Assembly (NCBI RefSeq): GCF_000003815.2
Contig: NC_049997.1
Coordinates: 15,705,373 to 15,769,372, forward strand
DNA from: Branchiostoma floridae
Lineage: Eukaryota; Chordata; Leptocardii; Amphioxiformes; Branchiostomatidae
Reading direction: 5' to 3'
Length of the DNA stretch: 64,000 bases
A program made the position numbers and the translations under genes. The notes under the pieces were generated by a model. The model worked only from the letters and a program-made list of their open reading frames with translations, had not been told where the DNA came from and did not search any database. Positions 11,027 to 33,820 of the stretch are shown in pieces. Position 1 is the stretch's first letter. Every line of letters begins with the position of its first letter.

Positions 11027-12490
11027 ACAAAAAGATGAGATGAATTATTTTACCACACTCTCAATGGTACAAAATCATAGCCCAAAATTAAAATTGTAGA
11101 GTACTAGCTTTACGTTTACCACTCCGAGTATGGAAGTACTGTGATGATATATATATTCAACATCACGTGCATTACGCTCAAAATTCATACTTACTTCTAT
11201 GTCCTAGAAGTTTTTTTGTCTTTTTTTCCAGACTTCTTCATAGATACACTAGTTCTAAGAAATAAGTAATAAAATGAACTATTACTATATATAGGAAGTT
11301 GAAAAAGAAATATTGAACAATACTCTAAAAATAATCCTGAAATATTTAGTTGTATTTGAATGACATCATTCCTAAATATAATTGGAGACATATACCAGTC
11401 GTATATTTGTTCAATAATAGTATATCTGTAATGTATACCTGATAAATCGCATCAAGGCGTAACATACTAACTGACGACCACAGGCTACATATCCGGACAG
11501 ATGTATTTTGATTACTCATACCAAGAAGGCCCCCTTTTATTTTTCAATAAGTGCGATGGGTTCTTTAACGTGTTCGAAATGTAACTCTCCTCAAACACGG
11601 GACTTCATTTCAACGTCCTATCTGAGGTACGTCGGTAACCAAAGCTAGATACTAATATTCACCTGAGCGAAGTGAGTAAATAAGAGTACAGTGGCTTTCC
11701 CAAGGTCACAAATGTCGGGAGTACTTGACTCGAACAACAGGGTACTCAAACTCGAGACTCACAGCCTGTCATTTCTTTGGTCGGCGCTAGGAGTGTCACA
11801 GTGAAAAATAACACTGACAAGCTATGGGCGAGCAGATAAATGTGAAAATTCATAATAAAAAAATCTTATGTTAAATAGTTCATCATAATGATTTGGTTTA
11901 ATGATTGAATTGTGCATCCATTGGTTAGCGTAATGCATTGTGGGTAACATGTCAAAGTTGAAGGCCCCCTGAGACAAAAACAAAACATCTCAGAGTCTGT
12001 ACATTTACCAAACATGGTATATACGAAAGAACTCCTAACAATTTAGAGGCCATCATGTGTGACATATCAATAGAGTAGGGAACCGGATGTAACCAACCGG
12101 AAGGAAGAAATAGAGATCATCTTTCGAGCTGAGAAAGACTGTGGAAGTAACGCCTCCACAGAATAAACAAAAACACATTGGGTCAATGACCGCTGAAAGC
12201 AACAACTCAAATGTAAACATCGTATCATATTTCACATTTCAAGGTCAAGTCGAGTCAAAACGTGTATTGTTTACTCAAATACAAAAATACTCTTCGGGGG
12301 TACTTCGAATGAGAGCACCGGATATGCCACGTCATACAAACTCGTGGTTTCGATAATGACGTAGCTACTTCCTGTGTGATCTCTATATATTGCGCAGCGT
12401 AAACGCTGGTAAATCATAAGAACATCTTACGGGGTCCATGCTACATCCGTATTGAAAGGCCTTTGTGTGCTTTTACCTCGTGCTTAAATC
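11027..12490. other. Intergenic DNA with SINE-like remnant
   Basis: AT-rich DNA. Between about 11540 and 11800 the minus strand carries TAGGACGTTGAAATG and CACGTTAAAGAACCC, which match the body of the SINE at 48441-48926. This is a diverged antisense copy. Nothing else is recognised until the promoter region of the next gene. Confidence 0.5.
12383..12389 (+). promoter_or_regulatory. TATA-box candidate
   Basis: TATATAT lies about 105 bases before the ATG of the cysteine-rich secreted protein. Its position fits a core promoter with a short 5' UTR. No transcript evidence. Confidence 0.4.
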
Positions 12491-13871
12491 ATGAAGTTCT
12501 TCGTAACGGCTACAGTTGTGTTTTCTTTGTGCATGTCAACACTGGCATTTTCTCCATGGGAGCGAGGAAGTCGCCATGGTTGGATGGGAGAGATTCAAAT
12601 GTTTCTCATTTTTTTTCTAGTTCCGACAAAATTTGCTTTCTGTGCACTGCATTAGTTTAGAGCCCTAGAGGGAGACATTCTCGACTGGACGACGAAAGTA
12701 GGTCTGTCTAAAAATTTGAAATGTCTTCGTAAAAATAAAACGTTGCTTTAAACAAATGGAGAAAGGGTTTCAAACTATTTACATTGGTGAAAGAAGAATT
12801 CATATTTCTTTCAAAGTTTAGATATTAAGCGTTGCGATGTTGAAGTCTTTCTGTTATGTACCCGCCAAAAAGGAAAATACTGATAAGACAAAACAATCAA
12901 CAAAAAGTAGGCAAAAAACGTGCATGCATGTTCCGTGTGTGATAGTGATATCGGATCATAATATTGATAATGATGATGATAATGTATTAGTTTTATTTGT
13001 ACAGGTTTGCTACCTCGCAGGCGTCCTCTTCCACGTCAAAGAGGTAAGATTTGATTTTTTTTCTTCAAGAAAATAGGCAAACAACGAGCTAGGGGGAACT
13101 AGATTATATATATTAAGTAATATACAAAGCCATACAATGTACTGGTCGGCGAGCAACGTTACAACGTAAGAAATATTGCTGAAATGCAAGCTCTCTTACA
13201 GTACGTGTATGATAATTTGATATGCATATGAACATATTCCCTAATTGTGTATATCAAACCCCTAACAACAGCTTGAAAGGATGCAACATTTTAAAAAAAT
13301 TGTTTATTTTTCCCAGAATGCCCCGACGGCATGCCCATGGTACAGTGCATGCTGGATCCGTGTGACGTAGCCACCTGTCCCGGCAACCCCCGCGCGAGGT
13401 GTGAGCATAACTTCTGTGGCGGATGTAACGCAGTGTTCTACGACAAGACCGGAGCGATGGCGGATTGTAACGGCGATGGTTTGTGTATTTTCACGTCATG
13501 TTAAACTCAAAAAGCAATTGTTATCTTCCATTGTCTGTATACTTTTTTCTTAATACTGTTCAATTTTTGCAAATGGTCGGCTTGGGCAAGAACTTGCAAA
13601 TGAAATTCAACATCATGAAACGTATGAAGCAATCACAGCAAATTAAAGATATTGATGAAAAAAAGTAGAATATAATTACATTCAGTGTGTGTGTTTCTAG
13701 GCGTCTCCCCCTCCCTTTCTCTCATGTAAAAATACAAATAAAGCTGTTTTGCTGTTGTTTAGGTGTGTGTGTGTGTGTCTCGGTACGTTTCGGTGTCTCG
13801 CTTTCGCCCTCCCCCTCCATCTCTCTCTCTCTTTTCCCCTCTCTCTTTCTCTCTTTCTCTCTCTCTCTGTG

Positions 13872-13911
<40 letters not shown>

Positions 13912-14658
13912 CCTGTCTCTCTCTCTCCCTGTCTCTCTCTCTCTGTCTCTCTTTCTCTCTCTCTCGCTTTCTCTTTCTCTTTCTCTTTCTCTCTCCCTTT
14001 CTCTTTTGGGTTGGGAATACAATGAATGAGGTCGTTTTTTGGCTCCTAGATGCGTAACCTTCTTCATAATGTGAAACCTAGGCTGCCCGGATGACAAGCC
14101 CATGGCCCGATGCATGATGGACCCGTGTGACGTCACGTCCTGCTCAGCCAATCCTGACGCCACCTGTGTGGCTGACTACTGTGGAGGGTGTAATGCAAAC
14201 TTCTTCGACAGATCCGGCGAACCAGCCTGTAAGGAACATTTTACTGTTGTCTTTCTTCTTCCTCTCCTTTCATCTGTCCATCCCTTCCTTTTTTTATCTT
14301 CGCCAAGAAGGTTGTAAAAAAATTAATGCGCGCGCTGATATCATCCATAAAATTTACTTGCTGTAGCCTTAGTACAACATATAAATCGTGTAAACAGGAT
14401 GACTGGTAACCAGTAGCCAGACCGAAATGATACTACTCTGCGAAACAAGAGGTCTCACTTTTCGTCGCCATTTTGACAGGTTGTGGCGGTGAAGGGCAGT
14501 CATGTGACACCGGGCGGCCAATAGGGAGGCAGGACGACTGTACCTGTCAGAGAGGCTTGGTGTGTTTTCCAAACGAGGGGTCTTTTACCAAAGGGACGTG
14601 CCAAACTGAGGAGTGGGTGGAAGAAAACGGAGGGCTACCACCTCAACCTATCGGTTAA
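12491..14658 (+). CDS. Small secreted cysteine-rich protein
   Basis: Five exons are seen: 12491-12578, 13005-13043, 13317-13478, 14082-14228 and 14480-14658 (stop TAA). All four introns are phase 1 and the product is about 204 residues. It begins with a signal peptide (MKFFVTATVVFSLCMSTLAF). A short arginine-rich exon (LPRRRPLPRQR) follows that could hold a proprotein cleavage site. Exons 3 and 4 each encode a module with identical spacing C-x8-C-x4-C-x4-C-x7-C-x4-C-x2-C and the shared strings LDPC/MDPC, DV and CGGC. The last exon carries a different compact cysteine cluster (CGGEGQSC...CTCQRGLVC). The modules resemble cysteine-rich repeats of invertebrate extracellular proteins, but I cannot name the family. 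The exon 1 donor (CATG|GTTGGA) is weak but gives the right phase. Possible AATAAA at 15523-15528. Confidence 0.8.
13800..14006. repeat. (TC)n polypyrimidine tract
   Basis: About 200 bases of CT/TC with few interruptions, ending about 75 bases before exon 4 of the cysteine-rich gene. Several overlapping serine/leucine ORFs are artefacts of it. Confidence 0.95.
14275..14371. mobile_element. MITE family A, right end only
   Basis: CATCCATAAAATTTACTTGC followed by TGTAGCCTTA matches the right terminus of the copies at 5427-5896 and 19318-19779. The left part is missing. It lies in the last intron of the cysteine-rich gene. Confidence 0.65.
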
Positions 14659-16954
14659 GCTATGCATTGTGTATTATGCAGTCTTCCGTGTACTTATGGT
14701 CTCATAGATGAATTTTTTTCTTCCCATAGACTTTTATGTCATAATACGTGTTTTACATGGACGTGTTCATAATGAAGCTACAGCTAGTGTCAGCATATTT
14801 TTCATTCTATGTTTAGCATATTTACCCCATATCGTAGGAAAAAATTGCCAACGCCAAATAGACATACGTTCTTTGTTTATAGCAAGTCAAGTCAAAGTTT
14901 ATTGCGAAACAATTGCAACGGGTACTTACAAACTACAATTGGTCAATCCACACAAAAGGCATTTTTTTAGCTGTTACTGTACAACCGCACCACTCAGAAC
15001 CCAGGACTGTGTACCTCCGACTTAGCGCGTGGCTGCCAAACTTTACCTGCTAATTTTTCAGATGCAAACAAGCTTTCACCGACCTAACTTTTGAGATCAG
15101 TTTGCCTGTTTGAAAGAGAATTCCTCACAGCTAAACACAAGCTTCGTGCAGCCGTTTATTAATCTTTTTAGCTTGGACTTATAATCTACATTGTCATTGT
15201 CCTTGCGTAGTGTCATAGTCTACATGGACCGTCTGACAGAATATATTTTAGGAGTAATACATCAATGAGACTTTAAATTACAGAGATAGTACAACACTTA
15301 TCATAGCTGCTACAGTTTTCAATCGTCCATCTACTATTTGCAATTGTACTCCGTCACTGAAGGGAAATTCTTCTGCCACGTTCCGCACATCTAATTTGTC
15401 GTGAGCATGGCAAAGACGAAAATAGGCCACCTACTTTAGTACGCCCCCTTTCGTACCTGAACTGTAGTGCAGGCAGTTAACTTTAGTTGAACCGCAAAGG
15501 TATGTAGCAATCATGGAATCAAAATAAAGAATTTATACAAAAATCATGCCATCGTTTCAAATGTTGGTGCTTTTGTTTCGTATTTTTTCTTCAGCTCTTC
15601 TTTTCCACAACACTGTGCAAAAGGCCTATGACCTTTTAAGTTAAGCCTTTTGTGTTATGTGTTTTATGCATGGTTGCACCACATAATGACAGCTTTCAGT
15701 GAGTTGTACAACCAGATGTCTGTGGTGTGGTGTAAGTCATACTTTGCTAAGCTTACATTCCCGAATTATATGCAAATAGTCAGTTGTACACTCTTTTACA
15801 CAGTAAGGTCTCACTGTCGCCTCTTGTAGCGTAACGGTTAGAGTAATCAAACTACGTTGTTTACTTTGGTAAAGGCACTATATAAACAAATGACAGAAAA
15901 AAATGTAAATAACATCAGAAACCTAACTTAAGTCCACCATACTGCTGTTGTTCCTTATTCTATTACATTGTATCGTGCATATTTTTGATACGTTCGTACA
16001 GCTTTTGATAGAGATAACGAGATAATAACCAACTGTACCACTCTTGTTATTATATCTTTTTGTGATACAAGCACCAAGAATGGCCATGGATGGATGTAGT
16101 GAAGGTCACATACTGTTAGGAACATACCATATACTTAGCGGGGGGAGTCAATGTTTCTATGGCGAATCTGTTCTGCTCCATATTAGTACAAAGCTGGTAC
16201 TGCTAGTATCTTTTTATTGTGTGAAATATGTACCACCGTATAAAAGGGCAATGCATTTGGATAGTATACATCATAAAAAGACCATTTATTCCCCCCTGAA
16301 CAAATAAATTGTTCGAACTACGCCATTTTCCTTCAGAAAAAAGTAGTTGAACTTGTTCTGTGTGCGGGGTCTTGTTTTTTCTTCTTCTTTAATCAAGAAA
16401 TATGTCTTATAACGGCCCTTTAAGGAAGAAGGCGAGGACATCATGTGAGATACAGGTACGGTGCTTTCTTAATTTTTGTAGCCTCCACCAGGCCTTGTCA
16501 AAGGGGTTCGTGGATATGGACAGTAGAATTTGGCAAAAATATGGGTGGGGGTAATTTGCCAAGAGTGTCAGTTCATGGGAGGGTAACATTTCAACAAATC
16601 TTACTCTTTTGGAGCCAAACTTCCCAGGCAAAACATTTTCCCCATAGTTAGGGTACTTAATCTGGTACAATCAATGTTACGTACACTGTAGTCTAAGCAT
16701 ATAAACATGTAGGTTCGGCTTTTTGGTAATGAAGAAAATGTAGGATTGTATAGCTACAGTCGGTTATTACAGACACATAATTGATATAAATTTTCATAAT
16801 GATAATAATAATCAAAGGCTTGAGTGGTAGATGTCAGAAAAGACACTGCAGTCAGGAGACGACGACGACGTCCAACCTCAACATCTGCTTGGAGACTACA
16901 TTTGTACTTGATATTTTATTCAAGTCAAACACAGACACACACACGTGTACACAG

Positions 16955-17023
<69 letters not shown>

Positions 17024-17308
17024 AACACTCAGACAAACGCACGCACACATATATGTACACACAGCACATACCCACGTATTTTTCCAGCGACCCGTGAAGC
17101 CTGGTAGAGGCTAGAGATACCAGCCGAACCACTACCACCCACCTGTTTTACCCAGAGTGCATTGCGGTAAACTTGCCGAAACGTCATATACTAGCACTGC
17201 ACTCTCACACGTAAATGCCAATGCCACCGCTGCGAAACGTAGTGTGTTTTAAAACTAAATTAGTTTGATTTATTTGATCGGTTGTCTCCACACGTACAGA
17301 GGCTAAAC
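14659..17308. other. Intergenic DNA between cysteine-rich gene and CMAS A
   Basis: No convincing gene is seen. It holds a candidate AATAAA at 15523-15528 and a tRNA A-box-like string (TAGCGTAACGGTTAGAGT) near 15828. A possible short CMAS A leader exon starts ATGCCAATGCCACCG at 17214, before a weak GTAGTG donor. The rest is featureless. Confidence 0.4.
16925..17050. repeat. (CA)n microsatellite
   Basis: A long CACA tract with a few interruptions, ending in CGCACGCACACATATATG. It lies about 260 bases upstream of the first CMAS A exon. Confidence 0.9.
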
Positions 17309-28674
<11,366 letters not shown>

Positions 28675-28724
28675 AGTGCTTATGTGACTAAAATACAACA
28701 GTTCCTTATTTCTGAACTAGGTAG

Positions 28725-29062
28725 TATAGTTTAACTGTAATATCCAACACAAAAATTGGACTCACCCAAATTTTCGACTGAACAGCATCAGTCTTTGTCA
28801 AGGAATGAACAATATCCACTGCTGTCGTGTCGTGAACAATACACTGCTGTCGTGACGTCACGTTATGCAGATAGAACACGTGACTCAGTAAGTAGTGAAT
28901 CAAAGGTTGCATGAAGTCTGTTGCGCCCACCGTCTCTGTTAATGGATGGTTGTAAAGCTGTGAGGTGCTGTTCAGTCGCAAAATTTGGGGGAGTCCAATT
29001 TATGTGTTAGAAATTTCTTTTAAACTAGATAATGACTTCTAGCAACACAGATGAACTTTTCA
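28725..29062. mobile_element. Foldback repeat family P, copy 1
   Basis: It begins TAACTGTAATATCCAACAC...TTTTCGACTGAACAG and ends with the inverted CTGTTCAGTCGC...GTGTTAG, then CAACACAGATGAACTT. Shared segments recur at 39160-39395, 61140-61380 and 63540-63860. The 61.1 kb copy adjoins a GIY-YIG coding remnant, so these may be parts of a Penelope-like family. It starts about 50 bases after the CMAS A stop. Confidence 0.6.
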
Positions 29063-30304
29063 GTTAAGTTCCTGATTACAAGTAACCATTCAAACGTTTG
29101 GTGAGTGATCGATGTTATTAAACATTGGATCTTACAAATCATACTTGTAGATACGTAGATGATGGTTAGACGTCCAGGTAATAAGATATGCCAAAAATCA
29201 GTTACTCAAGCAACTGGATTATGATTTTGGAAACGGTTTTGAAACAACATCCATTTCAAGTTGCTTGAGTAATTCATATTTGGGATACTTTAAGTTCTAT
29301 ACTATACCCATTGCATACGGCTGCAAGTTTTTTTCTGCTGTTTTCATACTGTTTTCTGCTTTTAAAAATAACGTAGTAAGTTTTAAAGTCACCATACCAA
29401 GCAATGTATTGTGTAAGCGTAAGACGCATTTTATCTCTTCAGTAATATGATATAATACATGCAGTATAATTGCAGTAATTCTATACTATTAAATCTCGGA
29501 GGAAAAGGTAACGTTAGAACACTGCAAGTACATTTTATGTATCGTTTGCAGACTCTACAAGATTTTTAACTTAAAATATACACCACAAACGTAGCAATAA
29601 GAATTGAAGTGACCAAATATTGTATCATAGCCAACAGCTGTAACAGTACAAAGTGACAGTAGTGCGATAGACTGGCGTCATTTACAAATTGACGTGGCTA
29701 CCAAACTTTTACTATAGAACTAGTTTCACTTCTTGAACTAAGGTCATGGTTTAATTAGTGTCATGGAGTGAAGCATATATCCATGAACAAGATCTAGAAT
29801 TTATTGAAGTTATTGCGCTTATATAATCATATTCTATAGAATTATTGTCGATACACAATAAAGCTACGTAAGTTCCTTTACATTATTTGTATTTAATTCA
29901 AGGGGTTTGTGTACTCCACTTTACATATATAATATCTAATAGACTAAGTGCAGTCTACCATGCAGTTTTAGATATCTATATTGAATACAGCTTCTTTCCA
30001 AAACATCAGATTGTCTTTAAACACTAGTGTTGGTGGTTTTCATGTTTGTAGTTACCAAAAAATGCAAATTGCCATACAATGAAGTATATGTAGCGTTTTG
30101 AAACATTACAATCTATTTGAATATTACAATCAACGTTTAGAATTCAGTTCTAGAAATAAAATCTACTATGAGATAGTGAAATATGATGAAATCTATATTC
30201 TTAAGGACAAAATCTATACTAATTAAGCTCAAAGCTACACGTATTCTTAAAACATAGCTACACCAGTTCACACGCATCTAAGCAATCTATTTCAAAGACC
30301 TTGT
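29063..30304. other. AT-rich DNA, nothing recognised
   Basis: No exon-like ORF, repeat or RNA gene was recognised. A CAATAAAG string near 29860 could be a polyadenylation signal but has no assigned gene. Confidence 0.4.
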
Positions 30305-30800
30305 TATTGGTCGTATCTGTTCAGTATATTGTACAACGGATTCTGACACAAGTTAAAGGAAAACAGCAAATTTATCTTTGTGAAACCAAGGAGGTTTGTG
30401 AAATAGTTCCACGTGGTACCTGTGACCGCAGGAATTACTTTTTTCAAATGACGTAATCGACAGATCACATGGGAAATATGCGTATTCATCCGCGGTGCAA
30501 CCCCAATGGATATTGACGACACGTTTATAACAAGTGATGAATCCTGAACTTTTAAGGTCGCAGAACACAGTATCCATTCGCGCCAGGGGGTCTATGACGC
30601 AGTACATAAAGTAGTTCGGCCAGAATTCTTGAAGACTTGGTAGAAAACCGTATGTAAGACGCCTCAAAGTGTAAACTATGCTGTTTGGTGTAGGAATATG
30701 ACGATGAGATTGTATGATTTGGTTTGTGAAGGTTTTCCAGTTCGTGAAAGGGGCGCCTTTAGGCCGAACGTGCTGCAGCTCATTTAACCTCCGCAGAGCG
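30305..30800 (-). CDS. Unrecognised ORF, possible exon or gene remnant
   Basis: The minus strand is open for roughly 160 codons. It starts with an NAALRRLNELQHVRPKGAPF-like segment near 30800 and ends with stop TAA just before 30353. The composition is protein-like: NWKTFTNQIIQSHRHIPTPN, then FLPSLQEFWPNYFMY, DPLARMDTVFCDLK and CGHRYHVELFHKPPWF. No initiator Met is obvious, and the upstream acceptor would be weak (CTCTGCGGAG). An open segment ending at a GTAAGA donor near 30935 could be a preceding exon. I do not recognise the family. Confidence 0.4.
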
Positions 30801-31287
30801 GCGTTTCAAATAGGACATGAGAATTCAATACACAAATAGATTTGTTTTTGTTTTTTAAACATATTTTGTAGTCATTCCTTCAAATCAAACACATTCGTGT
30901 TTTTTTTATATATCTCTAGTGCACGGTAGTATATTCTTACCACGTTGTCAAAGCCAGTCACCCTGTGGCCCTTATCTATAGAAATCCCCGTGGGCAGAAA
31001 ACTGTGTTCTGCTACCTTTGAAGATCTTGTTTTTATGATGCGTAGACAACTTTATCCCCGGATTGTTCCTGAGTTCCCATGCTGTGTTGAAGCATGATCT
31101 AGAAAATAAAACAACAAAATGCATTATTAGAATAAGAACTATTGCTGTTAAAATTCTTACATAAATTTTTTTTCGTGCTAACGTTCAAACTCTATGTCTA
31201 ATATTTTCATAAACAGTTTCTTAGGTCGGTATAGCATAGGGTTTAATAATTATTCGTACGCAACCAGCGAAGTCTCATTCGGCTACA

Positions 31288-31441
31288 TACTGTAAATGCA
31301 GAAACTTTCGCGGTGGTTTAATGTTCGCGGTTTTTGCAGACATTTTCCATGGTGCTGTCGCGAACTTAAAACCACCGCGAAAAGTCATTTTTTCCAGCTA
31401 CCGCCAAATTGAATCCCCGCGAACTTAAATGCATTTACAGC
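31288..31441. mobile_element. MITE family C, copy 2
   Basis: TACTGTAAATGCAGAA...AATGCATTTACAG, with inner inverted GCGGTGGTTTAATGTTCGCG and CGCGAACTTAAAACCACCGC. Same family as 6878 and 59221. Confidence 0.85.
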
Positions 31442-31493
31442 ACAGCAAGAAGAAGTATCTCTCTTGTCAGGAGCTTTTAAAAAGATGTGGGAT

Positions 31494-31840
31494 AGGCATC
31501 GAAACGTAAAGCCGATGTTAGGTTGTCCAGCTGCTAGGCATCGAAACGTAAAGCAGGTGTTAGGTTGTCCAGCTGCTAGGCATCGAAACGTAAAACAGGT
31601 GTTAGGTTGTCCAGCTGCTAGGCATCGAAACGTAAAGCAGGTGTTAGGTTGTCCAGCTGCTAGGCATCGAAACGTAAAGCAGGTGTTAGGTTGTCCAGCT
31701 GCTAGGCATCGAAATGTAAAGCAGGTGTTAGGTTGTCCAGCTGCTAGGCATCGAAACGTAAAGCAGGTGTTAGGTTGTCCAGCTGCTAGGCATCGAAACG
31801 TAAGCAGCTGTTAGGTCGCCCAGCAGGTGCTAGGTGCCCT
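31494..31840. repeat. 42-bp minisatellite, eight units
   Basis: Unit AGGCATCGAAACGTAAAGCA followed by GGTGTTAGGTTGTCCAGCTGCT, nearly perfect. The period is a multiple of three, so it creates a spurious HRNVKQVLGCPAAR repeat ORF. There is no gene context around it. Confidence 0.92.
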
Positions 31841-32423
31841 GCAGAGCGCTTGGTGTGTTATTTAACAAATTTACCTTATAGGTGGTTTAGTATCTCTGAA
31901 TTCCTGAAGCCCCAAAAGTCGACTTGTCTTTCGAATATCTAGTAGAGATGGCGGCGTGAAAAGCTTCGCCAAGAAAGTTATGTTTTCGGCAGTCTTCGTG
32001 CATGCATGTGTCGTCTGTCAACACGATAACTCGAGAATACCTGCCAGTGGATGGATGGTCTTGATACTCGGAATGTTGTTAGGTTTGGACCTTGAAATGG
32101 TTCGATTTTGGTACGTCTAGCGGCTTTCTCTGGTACTGCATTGGAATTTTCATCTTTGATATCTCGTGGTTGGTACATGTTTCGGTCTTTAGTCGATAGA
32201 TAGCTCTTGTGCTCGGAAAGAAGTGGCGGTACATGGATACTCTAACAGCTTTCTTTGTGAGCGTTTTAGTTGTAGTCTTCGACATAGGATAATTTAATCG
32301 CTCAACGCCACATTTGACGGCATGACAATACATTTGTCTTCAAGTATTTTGTGTCCTGAGGTACTTTGGTATATTTAAGGTATGGTAATGTTACACATCT
32401 GACTGTGTGGAATATGTAACATC

Positions 32424-32590
32424 TACTGACCGAAAAAATCAGTAATGAAGAACTGCATAGAAAAACGAACACGAGACGGTTGTCTAATGAAATTGCCATC
32501 AGAAGACTAACATGGTTGGGCCATGTTCTGCGGATGTCGGGTAACTGTATCCCCAAAGTTGCTCTACAATGGGCCCTAAATGTATACTAG
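32424..32590 (+). mobile_element. LINE reverse transcriptase C-terminal remnant
   Basis: The plus strand reads LTEKISNEELHRKT, then RRLTWLGHVLRMSGN and IPKVALQWAL before TAG. This closely follows the R(R/K)xxWLGHVLRM...IPKxAL signature of endonuclease-reverse transcriptase ORFs. It has no Met and is 5'-truncated. Confidence 0.8.
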
Positions 32591-33664
32591 TAACCAAAAA
32601 CGACACCACAGATATCTATGCATCATGCTAATAGTTTTATTTGCTATTCCATCATAGAGATAAATTGATATATAGAGTAGACAGATCATATTTCTTTAGG
32701 TCAACTTTAAATTAAATTTACAAACGTTCGTCTGATGACATTACGCAAAGATGCTTTCTAGCACAAGTCCAGATTATGATATTTTCTTCGTCTAGCAAAC
32801 TATCCACACAGACGCGAAAGTATGCAATGATGTAATTGACACACGTAATACTTTGCAATCTTGTTGTCACGTAAATAGGAACATTAAGTCATGGTCATAA
32901 CACTTTCTTCTTGTTGTACACATATCTACTGTCTGACTCCCACCATCAAAAAGATATAGAAACTGGTTCCATTGTAAAACACTGAATACGAATAATAATA
33001 TCATAATCGTTGAGGCAATAGTTGTTTGTTTAATTTCCATACTCTTAACCAAACACTAAGTGCTAAGCAAAAAAAAAAACACGTTAACAACAGCATGTAC
33101 TATTTCAATATAGTGGTTTCGTGTTTTTTTTTTATTACAATCATCAAAGTTACATTTTATTAAGGTGATGCAAGAAAGATTTTAATTCTAAAGGCTTGCC
33201 TTGAAAATAGATACACCTCTTCAAAGATGGGGCTTCTATTGACTTCCTCATTAATGTATTATGGAATTTGTACACAGATAAGTCTTCTAATCAGGTCCCA
33301 CAATATATTTCACCTTCTACCATATACATAAGACATCCATGGCACACCAACTAGGATCATAACTGCTAGCTTAAGAATTTAGGGACACCAGTTACCATTC
33401 TTTATTGAAGCACACCATTAGGGCTTTGCATAACATTACCCGGACCTTCATCTGCATTCAATTCAACGTTGTAGATATCAATTTTACTGCAAATAAGCCA
33501 CTTCAAAGTTGTAAGTGCGCATGTACATCGTAATTAAAGGTCAACGTATATGGCGCTGAAACTGAACTTTGACTTTTCACCTTATACCACAATGCACCTC
33601 GAATGCACATGCGCACTGTTAACTTGCCAAGACCAATATGCCATATAAGATGAATGGATGTAGA

Positions 33665-33820
33665 TTATATAGATGGGACGTCGCTTCCTACGGACTGGCT
33701 TTGAGAAAGGCTTCTTGTACGAGATTTCTTGGCCATGCCCTCTGACCGCTTCCTCTGGAAGTCGTCCCAGGTCTGCTCTGCTACGTCAACGTAGGCCGCC
33801 ATGTTGCCTTTCTCCAGAAC
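33665..33820 (-). CDS. Orphan CMAS-like terminal exon
   Basis: After a CACACAG acceptor, a phase-0 open frame of 51 codons begins VLEKGNMAAYVDVAEQTWDD and ends at TAA (33665-33667). It aligns with the last exon of CMAS B (ILKEQGMKTYQLLADRTTDD) and occupies the same strand, 2.3 kb further downstream. It continues with a basic, serine-rich tail (KKSRTRSLSQSQS). It could be an alternative last exon of CMAS B, since the phase matches, or the only surviving exon of a third copy. Confidence 0.55.
   Translation of the reverse strand, partial: VLEKGNMAAYVDVAEQTWDDFQRKRSEGMAKKSRTRSLSQSQSVGSDVPSI

Noticed and set aside
13687-14163. Leucine/serine and Arg/Glu repeat ORFs
   Set aside because: They are all six-frame translations of the TC microsatellite.
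31494-31840. Regular repeats resembling a CRISPR array
   Set aside because: The units are contiguous 42-mers without unique spacers, in a eukaryotic genome. It is a minisatellite. The same applies to 44351-45000.
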